Shown here one piece after another: positions 43,362 to 53,616 of a stretch of DNA of 64,000 bases. The first letter of the stretch is position 1; the number at the start of each line of letters is the position of its first letter. Made by a program: the position numbers and the translations under genes. Below the pieces are notes generated by a model. That model did not search any database and was not told the origin of the DNA. It worked only from the letters and a program-made list of their open reading frames with translations. The stretch is from positions 87,779,228-87,843,227 of the forward strand of contig NC_085138.1 of NCBI RefSeq assembly GCF_035046485.1, given 5' to 3'. Source of the stretch: Aedes albopictus (Eukaryota; Arthropoda; Insecta; Diptera; Culicidae).

Positions 43362-46300
43362 GCAGCGAAAATATCAATCCAAAATCGGACGGCAACATGT
43401 GACACCTATAATTGGGCTGCATTGTTATTATTTTTTTTTCTCGTTCAGTGGACTAGCTCACGGCCTACTTTCTTATCTCCGGATCTCGTCGGATGCAAAA
43501 CATAAGCAGTGGTGTTGGTAAACACGATCCGCGGTTACCGCGTCACATCTGGCTATTAGTTGACGTGTGAAGTCATTCGTGGGTAAGTTCATTTCTTCGA
43601 CGATGATAATCCAGTGCTGCCATTTTATTTGATGGAAAATCTTCCGAACGATTTTTATATGTATAACGATTAAAATATCGATGCATCGCTTTTCGCGATT
43701 GACATGCAAACGAAAACGTTTTTCAAACGTCAGGTTGTTCCATTCAAAGTGAAATATGAAGAAAAAAGTAAATCCATTAGATTTTGCGTCAAATCAGTAG
43801 TTTGAATCCATGTCCCGGCATGAAAATCGCTCTAAGTCAATGATTATAGGCAGACATATTTGAGGTGATAAAGGATAAAGAAAGAAATATAATGATATTA
43901 GTTATTGTGTGCAAATGTCGTGCATTAAAAATGCAGACCGGAAAAGTGCTTGAAAAAAATACAAAAGAATCGCCCATTGAAGATATTGACAAAGCGTGTG
44001 CTTACAGATGACAACCGCTCATTGAATGGGCCTTTTCATTTGACGTCTTAAATCAGCTGATTGTTCGGGCGTTTGACAGTTCTTCTATGAAGATGACACG
44101 TTCTTGTTAGCAGCTGTTGTTCAAGCTTTGTAAACAAATGCATGCACGGATCTGTCACACGAAAAGGCCTATTGCAAAAGGATCACAAAATGTCACATTG
44201 AAAAAAAAATGAGAAAAGTGAGCAAAAGTCGTTGTGTTTTTTCTTGGCCGTTGCGTAGAGCTGAGGAAAATAACGTCAAAACGAATGGAGTTTGTCGTGC
44301 AAATTCTGGACTATTCAAAGGAAAAAGTGGTAACGGTAATGTTTTGATAAACGTGATTTCCTCTCATTCCAATCGGACTAGGATTGTCATCCGTATTTCT
44401 GAGTCAAACATATTTGATCACGGCTTTTTTTTTGTGAATTAAAGTCAAAGTCATGGGTTTCTACCCATGTGTTGGTGGGTTGAAGATTAGGATGTCAAGT
44501 GCGTTAAAAAAAAAAGAAATGCAATGTACTAAAATTACTCGGGCAATTCCGTTTGAGGTCCAAACCTAGCGTAGTAAGTAATAATTCTACATCACCAATG
44601 ATTTTAGGAAAGAAATAATTTCCGCTGAAAACGGTGGCCAGTCTACACTGAAAAAAAAATATTCATTGCTTCTATGTTTCGGACAAACGAATGTTTGTTA
44701 AAAAAGTATGTACAGATTAGGCTGAGTGTAACGCATTGCTGGTTTGGAATGACATCATTCATGTGAAATTGGTGTTTGAATTAGGTAGACTTTGTGTCCG
44801 TGTGGCTACCGGCATCAGTCGTTTGGATTATTGTGAGTACCATGAATTGAGAACTCGATTCCCGCTTCAGTCGAGGGAAACTTTTCGCCATATGAGAAAC
44901 CCTACACTTGTGCACTGCTCAACTAACATTTCCAGTGCTATAAGCTTTAGTAATTTGCTTTTTGTTGTGTAACCATCGAATTGAAGTAGTCAACGCTGAA
45001 TAAAAGGTAAGCTAGTCAAACATAAACCATAAGCTAATACACGACTGCAAAACGAGAACCATACAGCTATCAAACTCGGTGTTCAGAAATCAATCTTGTC
45101 ATTGAAGCTGCCTTGACTGCACTCTATTCCAACTCTGGGAGATTTTCCGGAAGATGTGAAAACTTGAACAAATCGAATAGGAGTACCAGCCAATGAAATA
45201 TCTGCTTTTATACAGTACATTTCGTAACGTGACTGTGACGCAGCACCTGTTGAAGCAACCACGCAGCTTATTCAATGTAAGCATTAGTGCTTTTGACGTT
45301 TCACAAGCTTTTGTAGCAAGATGAAGTTGGATAAGGTTTTTGTGGCACAATTATGAAGCCCTGTCTGGAGTAAAACAAAACGGGCTATTTTCTATGCTAT
45401 TTATATACAGCAGTGTGGCAGCGAGGACATCATCGGGACTAGTGGATACGGAGATCGGGAGTTCGATTCTAAATAGCGACAAGTACTTTATTTATCCAAT
45501 TTTAAAAGTGATAGTTCAAGTTCCACATGTATTGCGCCACGGTATCCAAAACTTGATTGTATTTAATTGATTAATTTGGGAATGCCGTATAACTATTTTT
45601 TAACAACGGTGAAAAAGCTGAAAAAGTGCCTTCTCAAGATGTTATTCAGTTAGTGGTTACATAGGAGCATGTTTATCAAGCGGGAATTGCGAATATTCGA
45701 TAACTGAACACGACTAAGCTAAAACCGCAGTTCCTATAGGTGAATGCAGATGACCCCCAATTGTAGAGGCGCTTGGTGAGATAAGGAGAAAATCGTTTGT
45801 TTACATAAAAAGGCAAATTTTGTCGTCAAATTTTACTCATTTTTTGCTCTAGAAGTTGCTATTTTCCATTTGCAATGGCTTCCTTGATCATCATTTTTGA
45901 TGCCCACGCCGACAGACATCGGATTGACCAGCTAACAAAAAATCCGGAAGATCGCCCTCCGGAGGCATAGCAAGAGCTCCTCAAATTAATCACATAAATT
46001 GTTCGTAAGCACCTACCGGATCTAGGCGCATCTGAAAGAGAATTAAATTTTCTTTCCAAAAAGTGCTCGTTTGTTTCTCTACGATGCGGAATTCGATATG
46101 AAAAAGTGAAAAAAGTGCACTTTGTCTGTGCTGCGCCATGTTAAATTTTGGCGGAGCCACGTTTTTCATAGAGTTCTCATTCCTGCCACCAGATGAGGAG
46201 GGATCGTTAGCTTCCGTTGGATTTACCTATTATCGCTGTTGAAATAGTCGTTTGATTGAGGAGCAAGAGAGCAACCATACTAATACAACGATTCGACAAA

Positions 46301-47616
46301 TGTACTGTTAGTGTAACATGTTCTAAGGATATTCATTTTCGGATGATGTCGTTTGTTTTGAGTTTGACACTTCTGTAATGCTGCTCATGGTGTTAATGGC
46401 ACACACGAATTGTAGAAACTGTTGATCAGATAATTCAGCAATTCAGCATTAAGGTGAAACATCAAGAAATCTCTTTGCAATTTTACATACAAACTTTAGA
46501 AGCACAAATCTGACGAAAGAAGCATCAAACCAAGCCGCACTTGTTTATTCTGGCTTTGCTCACTTGCAAAAAAGAAGCAGCTTTCCCAAATCGAGCGCAT
46601 TTGTTTACGAATTTTCAAGATTGGTGCTCTTGAAAACGCGAGTAGGGGACCAAGTCGGCCATTGTGGCAGCCATTTTTGTGTTATTTGAAGTTTCTCCTT
46701 AAACTATTCGATGAGCGTTACATATAAAACTGTACCGAGCAGAAACATATTTGACCAGAACACATGGAAACCTACAGAACCACCCCTTGAAATTGAACAA
46801 CAATTCCGAGACAGTCAGAAGCAAACTGAATTCATCATTAAAGTAAAAATACATGGACACCTATCTACAATACGATCAATTTTGAAGAAAACTTCATGTA
46901 GTAGAATCTGAGATGGTTTCACTTCAAAGTTTTAGGAAAATGATTGATGATTAGGTATAATGATATCCCGTACCATCTTGAATTCAACAAATCTTGCAAA
47001 AAGATGCTTGCAAAATCACCGAATAAAAGGGAATTTTGAATGAAAACAATACACAACTGTATCAAATAAATTATGTCAAGTTTTTTTACATTGTTAGTAA
47101 TAATAATAATGCACATATGTTATGTGTAAATATACATTGCAAGTGTCATTAGTACATGGATTGGCTCTCATCGCGCGGTTGTATTTTGTACAACACGTGG
47201 GAAAAAATCCCAGTTTGAGTACTCAGCATTAGCGTGGGGCTGGCGTTGGTGGCCAACCGCCCCAGTTACGGAAGGTTAAAGAAGAAATATAAGGACGATC
47301 CACACACCAAACGCTTAAAGCAGAGCAAAACCAGCAAAACGATTTGCTGAATCTTCAGCAATATTTTGCTGGGATTTCAGCACAACTTTGTGTCCTATGA
47401 GTCCAAATTCCCGGATGTTTCAGAAAATTCAGCAATTTGTATTGCTGAATACATTCAGCATGGCAAAAGAAACCAGCAAAATTTGCTGGTTAGCTGTCAA
47501 AAATATTGAGAGTACATGAACTTTGAGGACACGATAACCAAACGACACAAAATAAGGGAATTTTATGCATTTAGTATAGCATTAGAACCTGCTGTATACA
47601 CTATTAACTTTTTTTT
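43362..47616 (+). other. Non-coding interior of the LTR element
   Basis: AT-rich and without coding potential on either strand. Weak relics of the leader motif continue to about 44030. SINE-like sequence is at 44785-44930, and a second box-B-like stretch (GGGAGTTCGATTC) is near 45457. A GCTGAA/TTCAGC-rich patch lies at 47320-47500. Nothing resembles pol. Confidence 0.6.
44785..44930 (+). mobile_element. Degraded tRNA-derived SINE (family 2)
   Basis: GTGTGGCTACCGGCATCAGT (box A region) and GAACTCGATTCCCGC (box B) are followed by GGGAAACTTTTCGCC, matching the tail of the SINE at 25837-26014. Degraded. Confidence 0.45.
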
Positions 47617-47631
47617 GGAGAGGAAGGTGGA
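47617..47631 (+). promoter_or_regulatory. Polypurine tract
   Basis: GGAGAGGAAGGTGGA lies immediately upstream of the 3' LTR. It is the expected plus-strand primer site and sets the element's orientation. Confidence 0.8.
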
Positions 47632-47831
47632 TGTGTGGGTGTGAAAGACACCTTATATAATAGTGTATGCTTTGCTGAACATTCAGTGTTCATTCCATTC
47701 ATGAGCGCACTGCGATTAGACGGATTCATCCAAGCAGGCAGCGCTGCTCTAGACCCTTTCTATCATCGACAGCCGCTGAGGTAAGACGTGTGTTGGGTGG
47801 TTCCTTTTCGGTGGCTATTTAACTTCACACA
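47632..47831 (+). repeat. 3' LTR (200 bp)
   Basis: Differs from the 5' LTR by two substitutions (CCTTTC/CCATTC and CTCGACC/CTAGACC), about 1 percent. It is followed directly by the duplicated target GGTTT. Confidence 0.9.
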
Positions 47832-47989
47832 GGTTTCATGTGTTTTGTGGCCAGCAAGTCATTTGAATAGCAATTCACTCAATTGAGAAAGATTGGCTGC
47901 TCATTTGATAGGTGCTTTGATCGAATGAAATAATTTTGAACATTACTAGAAGCAGACATGATTAAAGGGATTTGTTGGTTACTATTCAA

Positions 47990-48610
47990 ATGAATGATAT
48001 AAATTTTTGCAACACTGCTTACAAGATTTCCAATTGCTGCAGGCATTTCTAACAAGCCCCGTTGGGAATGACCGCAATTCCATCAAGGGATTTCTTTTAA
48101 GGCCTGAGAGGTGACACTGTCCCCCAAGGGTCAGGTGACAAGTTTCATCCTGAAATCCTTTAAGAATTGCTCCAGGATTTATCCGAGAAATCACTAGGAT
48201 TTTCTTTGCAGTTCTTAAGGATATGCTCCATGTTTCTTCCCAAATTCTTAATGAAATCCTTCTACAATTCCTCAGGAGTTTCTTGGAAGCTCTCCAGGAA
48301 GAGTTCCTCCAGGAGCTCCAACAGAAAATACATGCAGGATTACGAAAACAGTTCTGAAGGAATTTCTGAAGCAAATCCTACTGGAATCACTGAAATAAAA
48401 TTCAAGAACTTGTGGAAAAATCCTTACAGAATTTCTCTTGCAAAGAGATGCCTGGAATAATTTCAAAGGAATCTTTGGACAATTTTCAGAATGAATCACC
48501 AGCGGACTTTTTGTAGTAATTAATGGAGGATGATTTGAAGAATGTGAAGTTAGAGAAAGTTTTATAAGAATGTTCTGTGCGGGAAATAAAGAAACTATGG
48601 AAAAATTTCT
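47990..48610. repeat. 12-mer-type array, decayed, mixed orientation
   Basis: Degenerate GGAATTTCTGAAG and TCCTCCAGGAG motifs. It continues at 55642 once the LINE is removed. Open frames of 97-130 codons are repeat by-products. 47832-47989 holds nothing recognised. Confidence 0.6.
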
Positions 48611-48624
48611 TGTGTAATTCATGT

Positions 48625-48690
48625 TATTATTGTCTTTATTAACGAGACTTTCAGCCCTTGGCTGGTTCGTCTCGTGGAAAAATAGTTAAG
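48625..48690 (-). other. LINE 3' terminal stem-loop and tail
   Basis: On the - strand ACGAGAC, GAAC, CAGCC, AAG, GGCTG, AAA, GTCTCGT, then TTAATAAAGA and a short TAA tail. It is probably the structure its reverse transcriptase recognises. Relatives with different stem bases lie at 774, 36573 and 37830. Confidence 0.7.
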
Positions 48691-48964
48691 CACCTTATGG
48701 GTACTTAAAAGGAAATAATGTTTACAGAGTTTGTTTGTAGTATTAACAGAGTTTTACATATGTTTTCATTGTTGCTGTCTTTCTTTTTTTTTTTTGCGTA
48801 TTTTTATTTTTACATCCTTGTTGGTTCTAGGTCCCGGCATCTTTGGTTTGTCGTTCCATTGCGTCCCCGTGATGTCTGGCAAGGTCGATTGCAGGGTCTC
48901 ATCAATGAAAAAGAATAACAAAAATAATGATAAATAATAAATAATTAATAAACAAACAAGATCG

Positions 48965-50079
48965 TTATATATCTTGATATAGGCCTGCCTCTTTTAAGAA
49001 GCAAATAAGAGCTGTTTCACTGGAACGGTCATTTTGGAGAGCTGATCGAATGTTTCCAATGCCGTATTCTTGGCGAAGTTGATCAAAAGCAGGGCAATTG
49101 ATTAAAAAATGTTCTACCGAGTTGTGAACGTTACAGAAGGTACATTTTCTTCGGAACTCTGGATCACCCCCCATACTATGAGAAACTCTGCTATGACCGG
49201 TTCTTAGCCTAGAGAGTACTATTTGGTCTCTTCGGTTTGCGACATCTTTCCAATGTACAGTTTCCTCCTTTACTTTCCTTATGAAAAGATCTCTTGACTG
49301 AGACCATTCCAATGCCCAGGCCCTTCGAACAGTAGTTTTCAGCCATTTTTTAAGATCTTCGGCAGGGGTTTTACGGGTTAATAATCTGCTTGTTCTGCCT
49401 AAATTTGCCAGATGGTCTGCTGATTCATTTCCGGTTACACCGCAGTGTCCAGGTACCCACGTAAAAGTGACATTGTCTGACTCGGCGACAACACTCTGCG
49501 TGGCTTGAATCCAAGGGTTGCGCGCCACCGGTGATGCCAGAGCAGAAAGGGCACTGGCCGAGTCGGTGACAACCAGGAGCGATCCATCATACGGATATGA
49601 TACAGCCTGATAAATTGCAGCTGCCTCAGCCGAGAATATTTAGTATTTGTCGGGTAGTCGGTGAGATTCTGTATTGCATTCTCCATATAAATACCTATTC
49701 CAACTCTGTCAAGTCTTTTGGATCCATCAGTATACCTGATCGTGTGTTGGGCATACTCAGTTGAGATTCTCTCTAGAAAAGTAGATCGTAAACTGCTGGG
49801 ATTGCAACCGGCGCGAAAGTTTTGTTTGATTTTAAGAGCAATTTAGAGTGCCAGCAGATAGATCCGTTCCAGTGGACCCCAACCACTGGGGGGATTTTCA
49901 CGCCAGCAACCAATTCCAGGATTCGATTAGCTTCACGAACGGTGAAGACCACCGATCCATCACCTCGAGTTCTTTCTAAGTAACTGACTGCTCTGCTGCC
50001 TGCTGCTATTGCTGTCCGATGTAAAAGTGGGTGTAGTTTAACGATTGACCCTTAAAGTACCGTTGGTCAGTAACCAACA
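48965..50079 (-). pseudogene. LINE ORF2 C-terminal part: connector, RNase H, zinc motif
   Basis: Reading from 50079 down, the frame gives IVKLHPLLHRTAIAAG, then RGDGSVVFTVREANRILE, a connector typical of I-type ORF2. A frameshift near 49790 leads to YTDGSKRLDRVGIGIY (first RNase H Asp). A second near 49640 leads to SAEAAAIY (Glu), VTDSASAL (Asp) and the WVPGHCGVTGNESAD motif. The end has CTFCNVHNSVEHFLINCP, a cysteine-histidine motif usual at the C-terminus of such proteins. The last part is open as 187 codons (48965-49528). Two frameshifts and separation from the RT part make it non-functional. Confidence 0.85.
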
Positions 50080-50363
50080 ATTTGTAATTTTCGTTTAGTG
50101 CCTTAGATAGTCGGTTGTCGGATTGTCTACCTTCGGTTGTAGTTTAGTCGCGTGATTATGCACAATTCTAATTCAAGGTTCACGGCAGTTGTAGGTTATA
50201 CCTGTAGGTATTTCAATTACAAACCTAGGAGATAGTTTAGATGTAGGAAATATCACTTAATTTAGGAATAATTGTTCAGCAATAAGCTACACGTTTGTCT
50301 ACTTTGTTTATCGTCTAATTTTTTTCTTCTACTCACCGGTTGACAGTCAGTGAGCACTACATG
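50080..50363. other. Unassigned segment splitting LINE ORF2
   Basis: About 280 bp of AT-rich sequence lies between the end of the RT-containing frame (stop at 50364) and the connector region. It has stops in all frames on the - strand. Neither a target duplication nor clear inverted ends could be seen. A GTGAGTAG donor-like sequence lies near 50331 but there is no convincing acceptor. It may be an insertion. Confidence 0.45.
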
Positions 50364-53300
50364 TCATCGCAATGAACGCTGATGGTGTTTGTGGTCCACG
50401 GTGTACATATTAAAGGTACGCGCTGGCAGTGCCAACAGTGGGAGTGTACCAATTTCGATGCATGCTGCAATGGCCGGGGTCGATGGAAGGAGTCCGGATA
50501 TAGCCCTTATTGCTTCGTTGTAGGTAGGACCCATATTCTGGACTAACTGCTCGAAGGAGCGGCAGGTTATTTCGATACCATAGAAAATGCGACTGTTGAT
50601 GACAGCGTCAGCGACTCTAAGTCGTGATATCCTGTCACTTCTTGTACGTTTACTGGAAATAGTCTTTAAAAAGTTGATCCTACTTTTACAAACTTTACGG
50701 AGATTGACAAAATGTTGTTGAAAACTTAAACTGCGATCGAAGAGCACTCCTAGAATTTTTAATGTCTTTTTGTTTGGTATTGGGGCACCTTTAACAGTGA
50801 TTGGACTTCGAGGAGGGATATGATTGTGTGAACATATGTGCAATCTTGCACTTTTTTCCGCTGAAATATCGAATCCTGATTGATCAGACCATTTTGTCAC
50901 GGCATTAACTGCCGTTTGAAGCTTACGACGAGTACTTTTTGGAGTTCTTCCGGTTACAAGTAAAATAATATCGTCTGCGTAGACTAGAATGTACACTCCT
51001 TTGGGCAAAACTCCAAAGACCCCGTTCATCGCCACCAAAAAAAGAGTGATGGCAATGACGGAGCCCTGAGGAACGCCCGTCTCTTCAGGAACAGATTTTG
51101 AACGGTTATTCCCGATTATCACCTGAAAAGATCTGCCATTTAGAAAATTTTTTATAAAGGATAGCATGTTACCAGTAACACCCCATTGCACCAGCTGTTT
51201 GAGCACATTAGGTGTCCATGCTCGGTTATATGCCTTAGATAAATCAAGAGAGGCTATTTCGATGTGGTCCCCCCGACCTACTGCCTCGTCCAAGATCTGA
51301 CCTAGTGCTGCGAAGTACGTCCCTGTACCGAAACCAGATCTAAAAGCATGTTGCCGATGGTCTAACCTATTGTTTTCTTGAAGATGCTGTATCAGCCTTC
51401 TGTTGGCCAGTCGCTCCATTATCTTTGATAAACAGTTGGTGAGCGCAATGGGTCGGTAGTGTTTCGTCTCGCTGGCAGATCCAGTGGTTTTTGGAATTGG
51501 AACTACCAAACTGTGGGTCCAGCTGGAGGGAAATGTACCATTAGTCCATTCTCTATTGATCAGATCTAGCAGGACGGCTTTACAACTTGGCGGCAGTCTC
51601 TTCACCATGGGGTAGCCAATATCATCTGGTCCCGATGATATTCCTTTACCTTGCTGTAGAACAAGGGCAAGTTCATTCATCGAGAAAGGTTGATTAAATT
51701 TCTGGCCGCGATCTGGGGGAATCATGAATTTCGCGATAGCTTCGGCCGGTTCTGGGATCCGGCTGAGGAAACCAGACGAGTATCGTCGCAAGGAGCAAAG
51801 CTCCGCAAAATAGTCCGCTAAGGAATCTGCGATTATTTCTGGATTACGCGTGGTACAACTATCGATTTTGAGGGAGATCCCTCTTGCGCGCCGTTTTCCT
51901 TGGATGGCATTTAACCTTTTCCACAGATCGGCTGTAGATTGGTTGTTGTTAATACTATCCAAGAAACTAATCCAGCTTTTTTCCTTTGCTTCCCGAATGG
52001 TTTGACGACAAGTGTTCCGGGCCTCTCTATATTTTTTTGTAGCTTCGTGTTTGTTGGGGTGGCCGGCTGGTAAGCGTTTCGCTGCACGGAGAGCTTTTCT
52101 CCTTGCTTTTACCGCTTTTTTAGTTTCTTGTGACCACCATGGAAGAGCTCGGCGCCCAGGGGTAGTACTCGTTTGCGGGATTGATGATTGTGCAGCGTTA
52201 TGAATAAGGTCAGTCAGTTCTGAAATTGAACCGGGTGTTGCTTCATCTAAGCTAGCTTCCACGGAACTTTGAAAGGCTGACCAATCTGCTTGGTTATACA
52301 GCCATCGCGGTCGACGCGAAGTCTCGGGTGAAGTCTCATTTCGGAATAATGTAATTGGTACATGATCACTTTCGAGTGGATCGAGATCGGCGGACCACTG
52401 TAGCGTATGTGTTATCGATGCTGATGTCATTGTAACATCCACCGTAGTTTCCTTTTGTCCACTAATGAATGTGGTGGACCCATCATTTAAAAAGTTAATG
52501 TTGAATTCGTTTGCCACGTCGGCCAAAAGCATACCACGAGAGTTATTCGCCTTGCTTCCCCATATACGATGATGTCCGTTACAGTCTCCCAATAGGATGA
52601 TCGGTTCTGGTATTTGCTCCAAGACGTGACGTAATTGATTTTTAAGATCGGAAGACGTGCCATTCGGAAGGTAAAAAGATACAACGGAAACAGGGAAAGG
52701 CCACGAGATACGGACGGCTACGAAAGGAAGTTCGGTATCAAGATTAATTTGGGAAAATGGTATTGCTACCGTAATGCCTAGTGCAACGGAATGGTAGAAG
52801 TTTTGACCACACATGGTAATCCACTTGTAGCCTCCAGAAAGGGAGGTTTCCATCCAACTGGACGAGGCTTTGTGGATTTCCTGAAGAGCTAATATTGCCG
52901 GTTTTCGCTCCCGGACAAGATACTGAAGGTCGGCTAGATTATTAAAAAATCCATTCATGTTCCACTGTAAGGCAAAAGAGCTACGTATACAATGGTGGAT
53001 ATTATCAGCGGTATTCGTACGAGTAGATTGCGGAACGTCTCTATCGTATGAGCGACCCGCCGTACGGTTAGCGTTTAATGTATGTGAAGGGATAGAAGGA
53101 GATAGGTTTGTTCGAGGAGAAGAAATGCTATATGACGTACCTGGTTGATTTATACTTGAGTTACCGTATCTCCTGGCGTGAAGCTTATCATATAACTCGG
53201 CGTTGGTTACCTCCGGGCCCAGAGGTTGGAAAAAGCATTGTTCCGGTTGGAAACGGAGCGGTTTCCGACGGTTTCGTATAGGGTATCTTCTTGTGGACTC

Positions 53301-53579
53301 ACTGTTTCCATTCACGAATTCCACGGTGTCCTCTGTATGCCGGAGGGAATCCACCGGTACCGGAAGAGATGTCGTGGCCGCTATGGCGGGGCTCCGGCTG
53401 CTCGGAGCCTCTGCTGTATGTAGATAGTTATCGCTGGTGGAGTATTGGTTTACATCTTCGTCGCTTTGGGTATCATCAGTCATTTCCTTGTTTGAGTACT
53501 TTTTCCTGTGATTTCTCTTGGATTCGAAAATATCGTTTTTGACATTCTGCCGGATGGTCGGATAAACATTTGTTAGCAC
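50364..53579 (-). CDS. LINE ORF2 main part: APE endonuclease and reverse transcriptase
   Basis: 1071 open codons. Residues 1-200 are a low-complexity leader, so the true start may be internal. Endonuclease motifs: WNMNG 206-210, LQEIH 232-236, LGDCNGHHRIWG 330-341 and SDHVPI 404-409. Reverse transcriptase motifs: HYRPIALTNCLSKIMER about 708-723, LDLSKAYNRAW 778-788, GVPQGS 835-840 and catalytic YADD 867-870, followed by a thumb-like region. The enzyme nicks target DNA and copies its own RNA there. The frame stops early at 50364 (HHQRSLR) where the unassigned segment begins, and the RNase H part lies beyond. The domains look intact, but the whole protein cannot be made. Confidence 0.93.
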   Translation of the reverse strand: MLTNVYPTIRQNVKNDIFESKRNHRKKYSNKEMTDDTQSDEDVNQYSTSDNYLHTAEAPSSRSPAIAATTSLPVPVDSLRHTEDTVEFVNGNSESTRRYPIRNRRKPLRFQPEQCFFQPLGPEVTNAELYDKLHARRYGNSSINQPGTSYSISSPRTNLSPSIPSHTLNANRTAGRSYDRDVPQSTRTNTADNIHHCIRSSFALQWNMNGFFNNLADLQYLVRERKPAILALQEIHKASSSWMETSLSGGYKWITMCGQNFYHSVALGITVAIPFSQINLDTELPFVAVRISWPFPVSVVSFYLPNGTSSDLKNQLRHVLEQIPEPIILLGDCNGHHRIWGSKANNSRGMLLADVANEFNINFLNDGSTTFISGQKETTVDVTMTSASITHTLQWSADLDPLESDHVPITLFRNETSPETSRRPRWLYNQADWSAFQSSVEASLDEATPGSISELTDLIHNAAQSSIPQTSTTPGRRALPWWSQETKKAVKARRKALRAAKRLPAGHPNKHEATKKYREARNTCRQTIREAKEKSWISFLDSINNNQSTADLWKRLNAIQGKRRARGISLKIDSCTTRNPEIIADSLADYFAELCSLRRYSSGFLSRIPEPAEAIAKFMIPPDRGQKFNQPFSMNELALVLQQGKGISSGPDDIGYPMVKRLPPSCKAVLLDLINREWTNGTFPSSWTHSLVVPIPKTTGSASETKHYRPIALTNCLSKIMERLANRRLIQHLQENNRLDHRQHAFRSGFGTGTYFAALGQILDEAVGRGDHIEIASLDLSKAYNRAWTPNVLKQLVQWGVTGNMLSFIKNFLNGRSFQVIIGNNRSKSVPEETGVPQGSVIAITLFLVAMNGVFGVLPKGVYILVYADDIILLVTGRTPKSTRRKLQTAVNAVTKWSDQSGFDISAEKSARLHICSHNHIPPRSPITVKGAPIPNKKTLKILGVLFDRSLSFQQHFVNLRKVCKSRINFLKTISSKRTRSDRISRLRVADAVINSRIFYGIEITCRSFEQLVQNMGPTYNEAIRAISGLLPSTPAIAACIEIGTLPLLALPARTFNMYTVDHKHHQRSLR

Positions 53580-53616
53580 GGAAATGACTGATCGAAAAGA
53601 GATATACAGAGTATTG

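Larger units (their letters stand above)
42646..47831 (+). mobile_element. LTR retroelement without coding capacity (5186 bp)
   Basis: Two 200-bp direct repeats (42646-42845 and 47632-47831) start TGTGTGGGTG and end TTCACACA. They differ at only two positions and are flanked by a perfect 5-bp duplication GGTTT (42641-42645 and 47832-47836). A purine tract GGAGAGGAAGGTGGA abuts the 3' LTR. The 4.8-kb interior has no open frame above about 90 codons and no gag, protease, RT or integrase motif. It fits a large non-autonomous derivative (LARD-like) mobilised in trans. The strand is set by the purine tract. No primer-binding site was matched to a tRNA. Confidence 0.93.

Noticed and set aside
42646..47831. 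Endogenous retrovirus
   Set aside because: LTRs are present, but no env, pol or gag sequence is visible, so only a non-autonomous LTR retroelement is supported.
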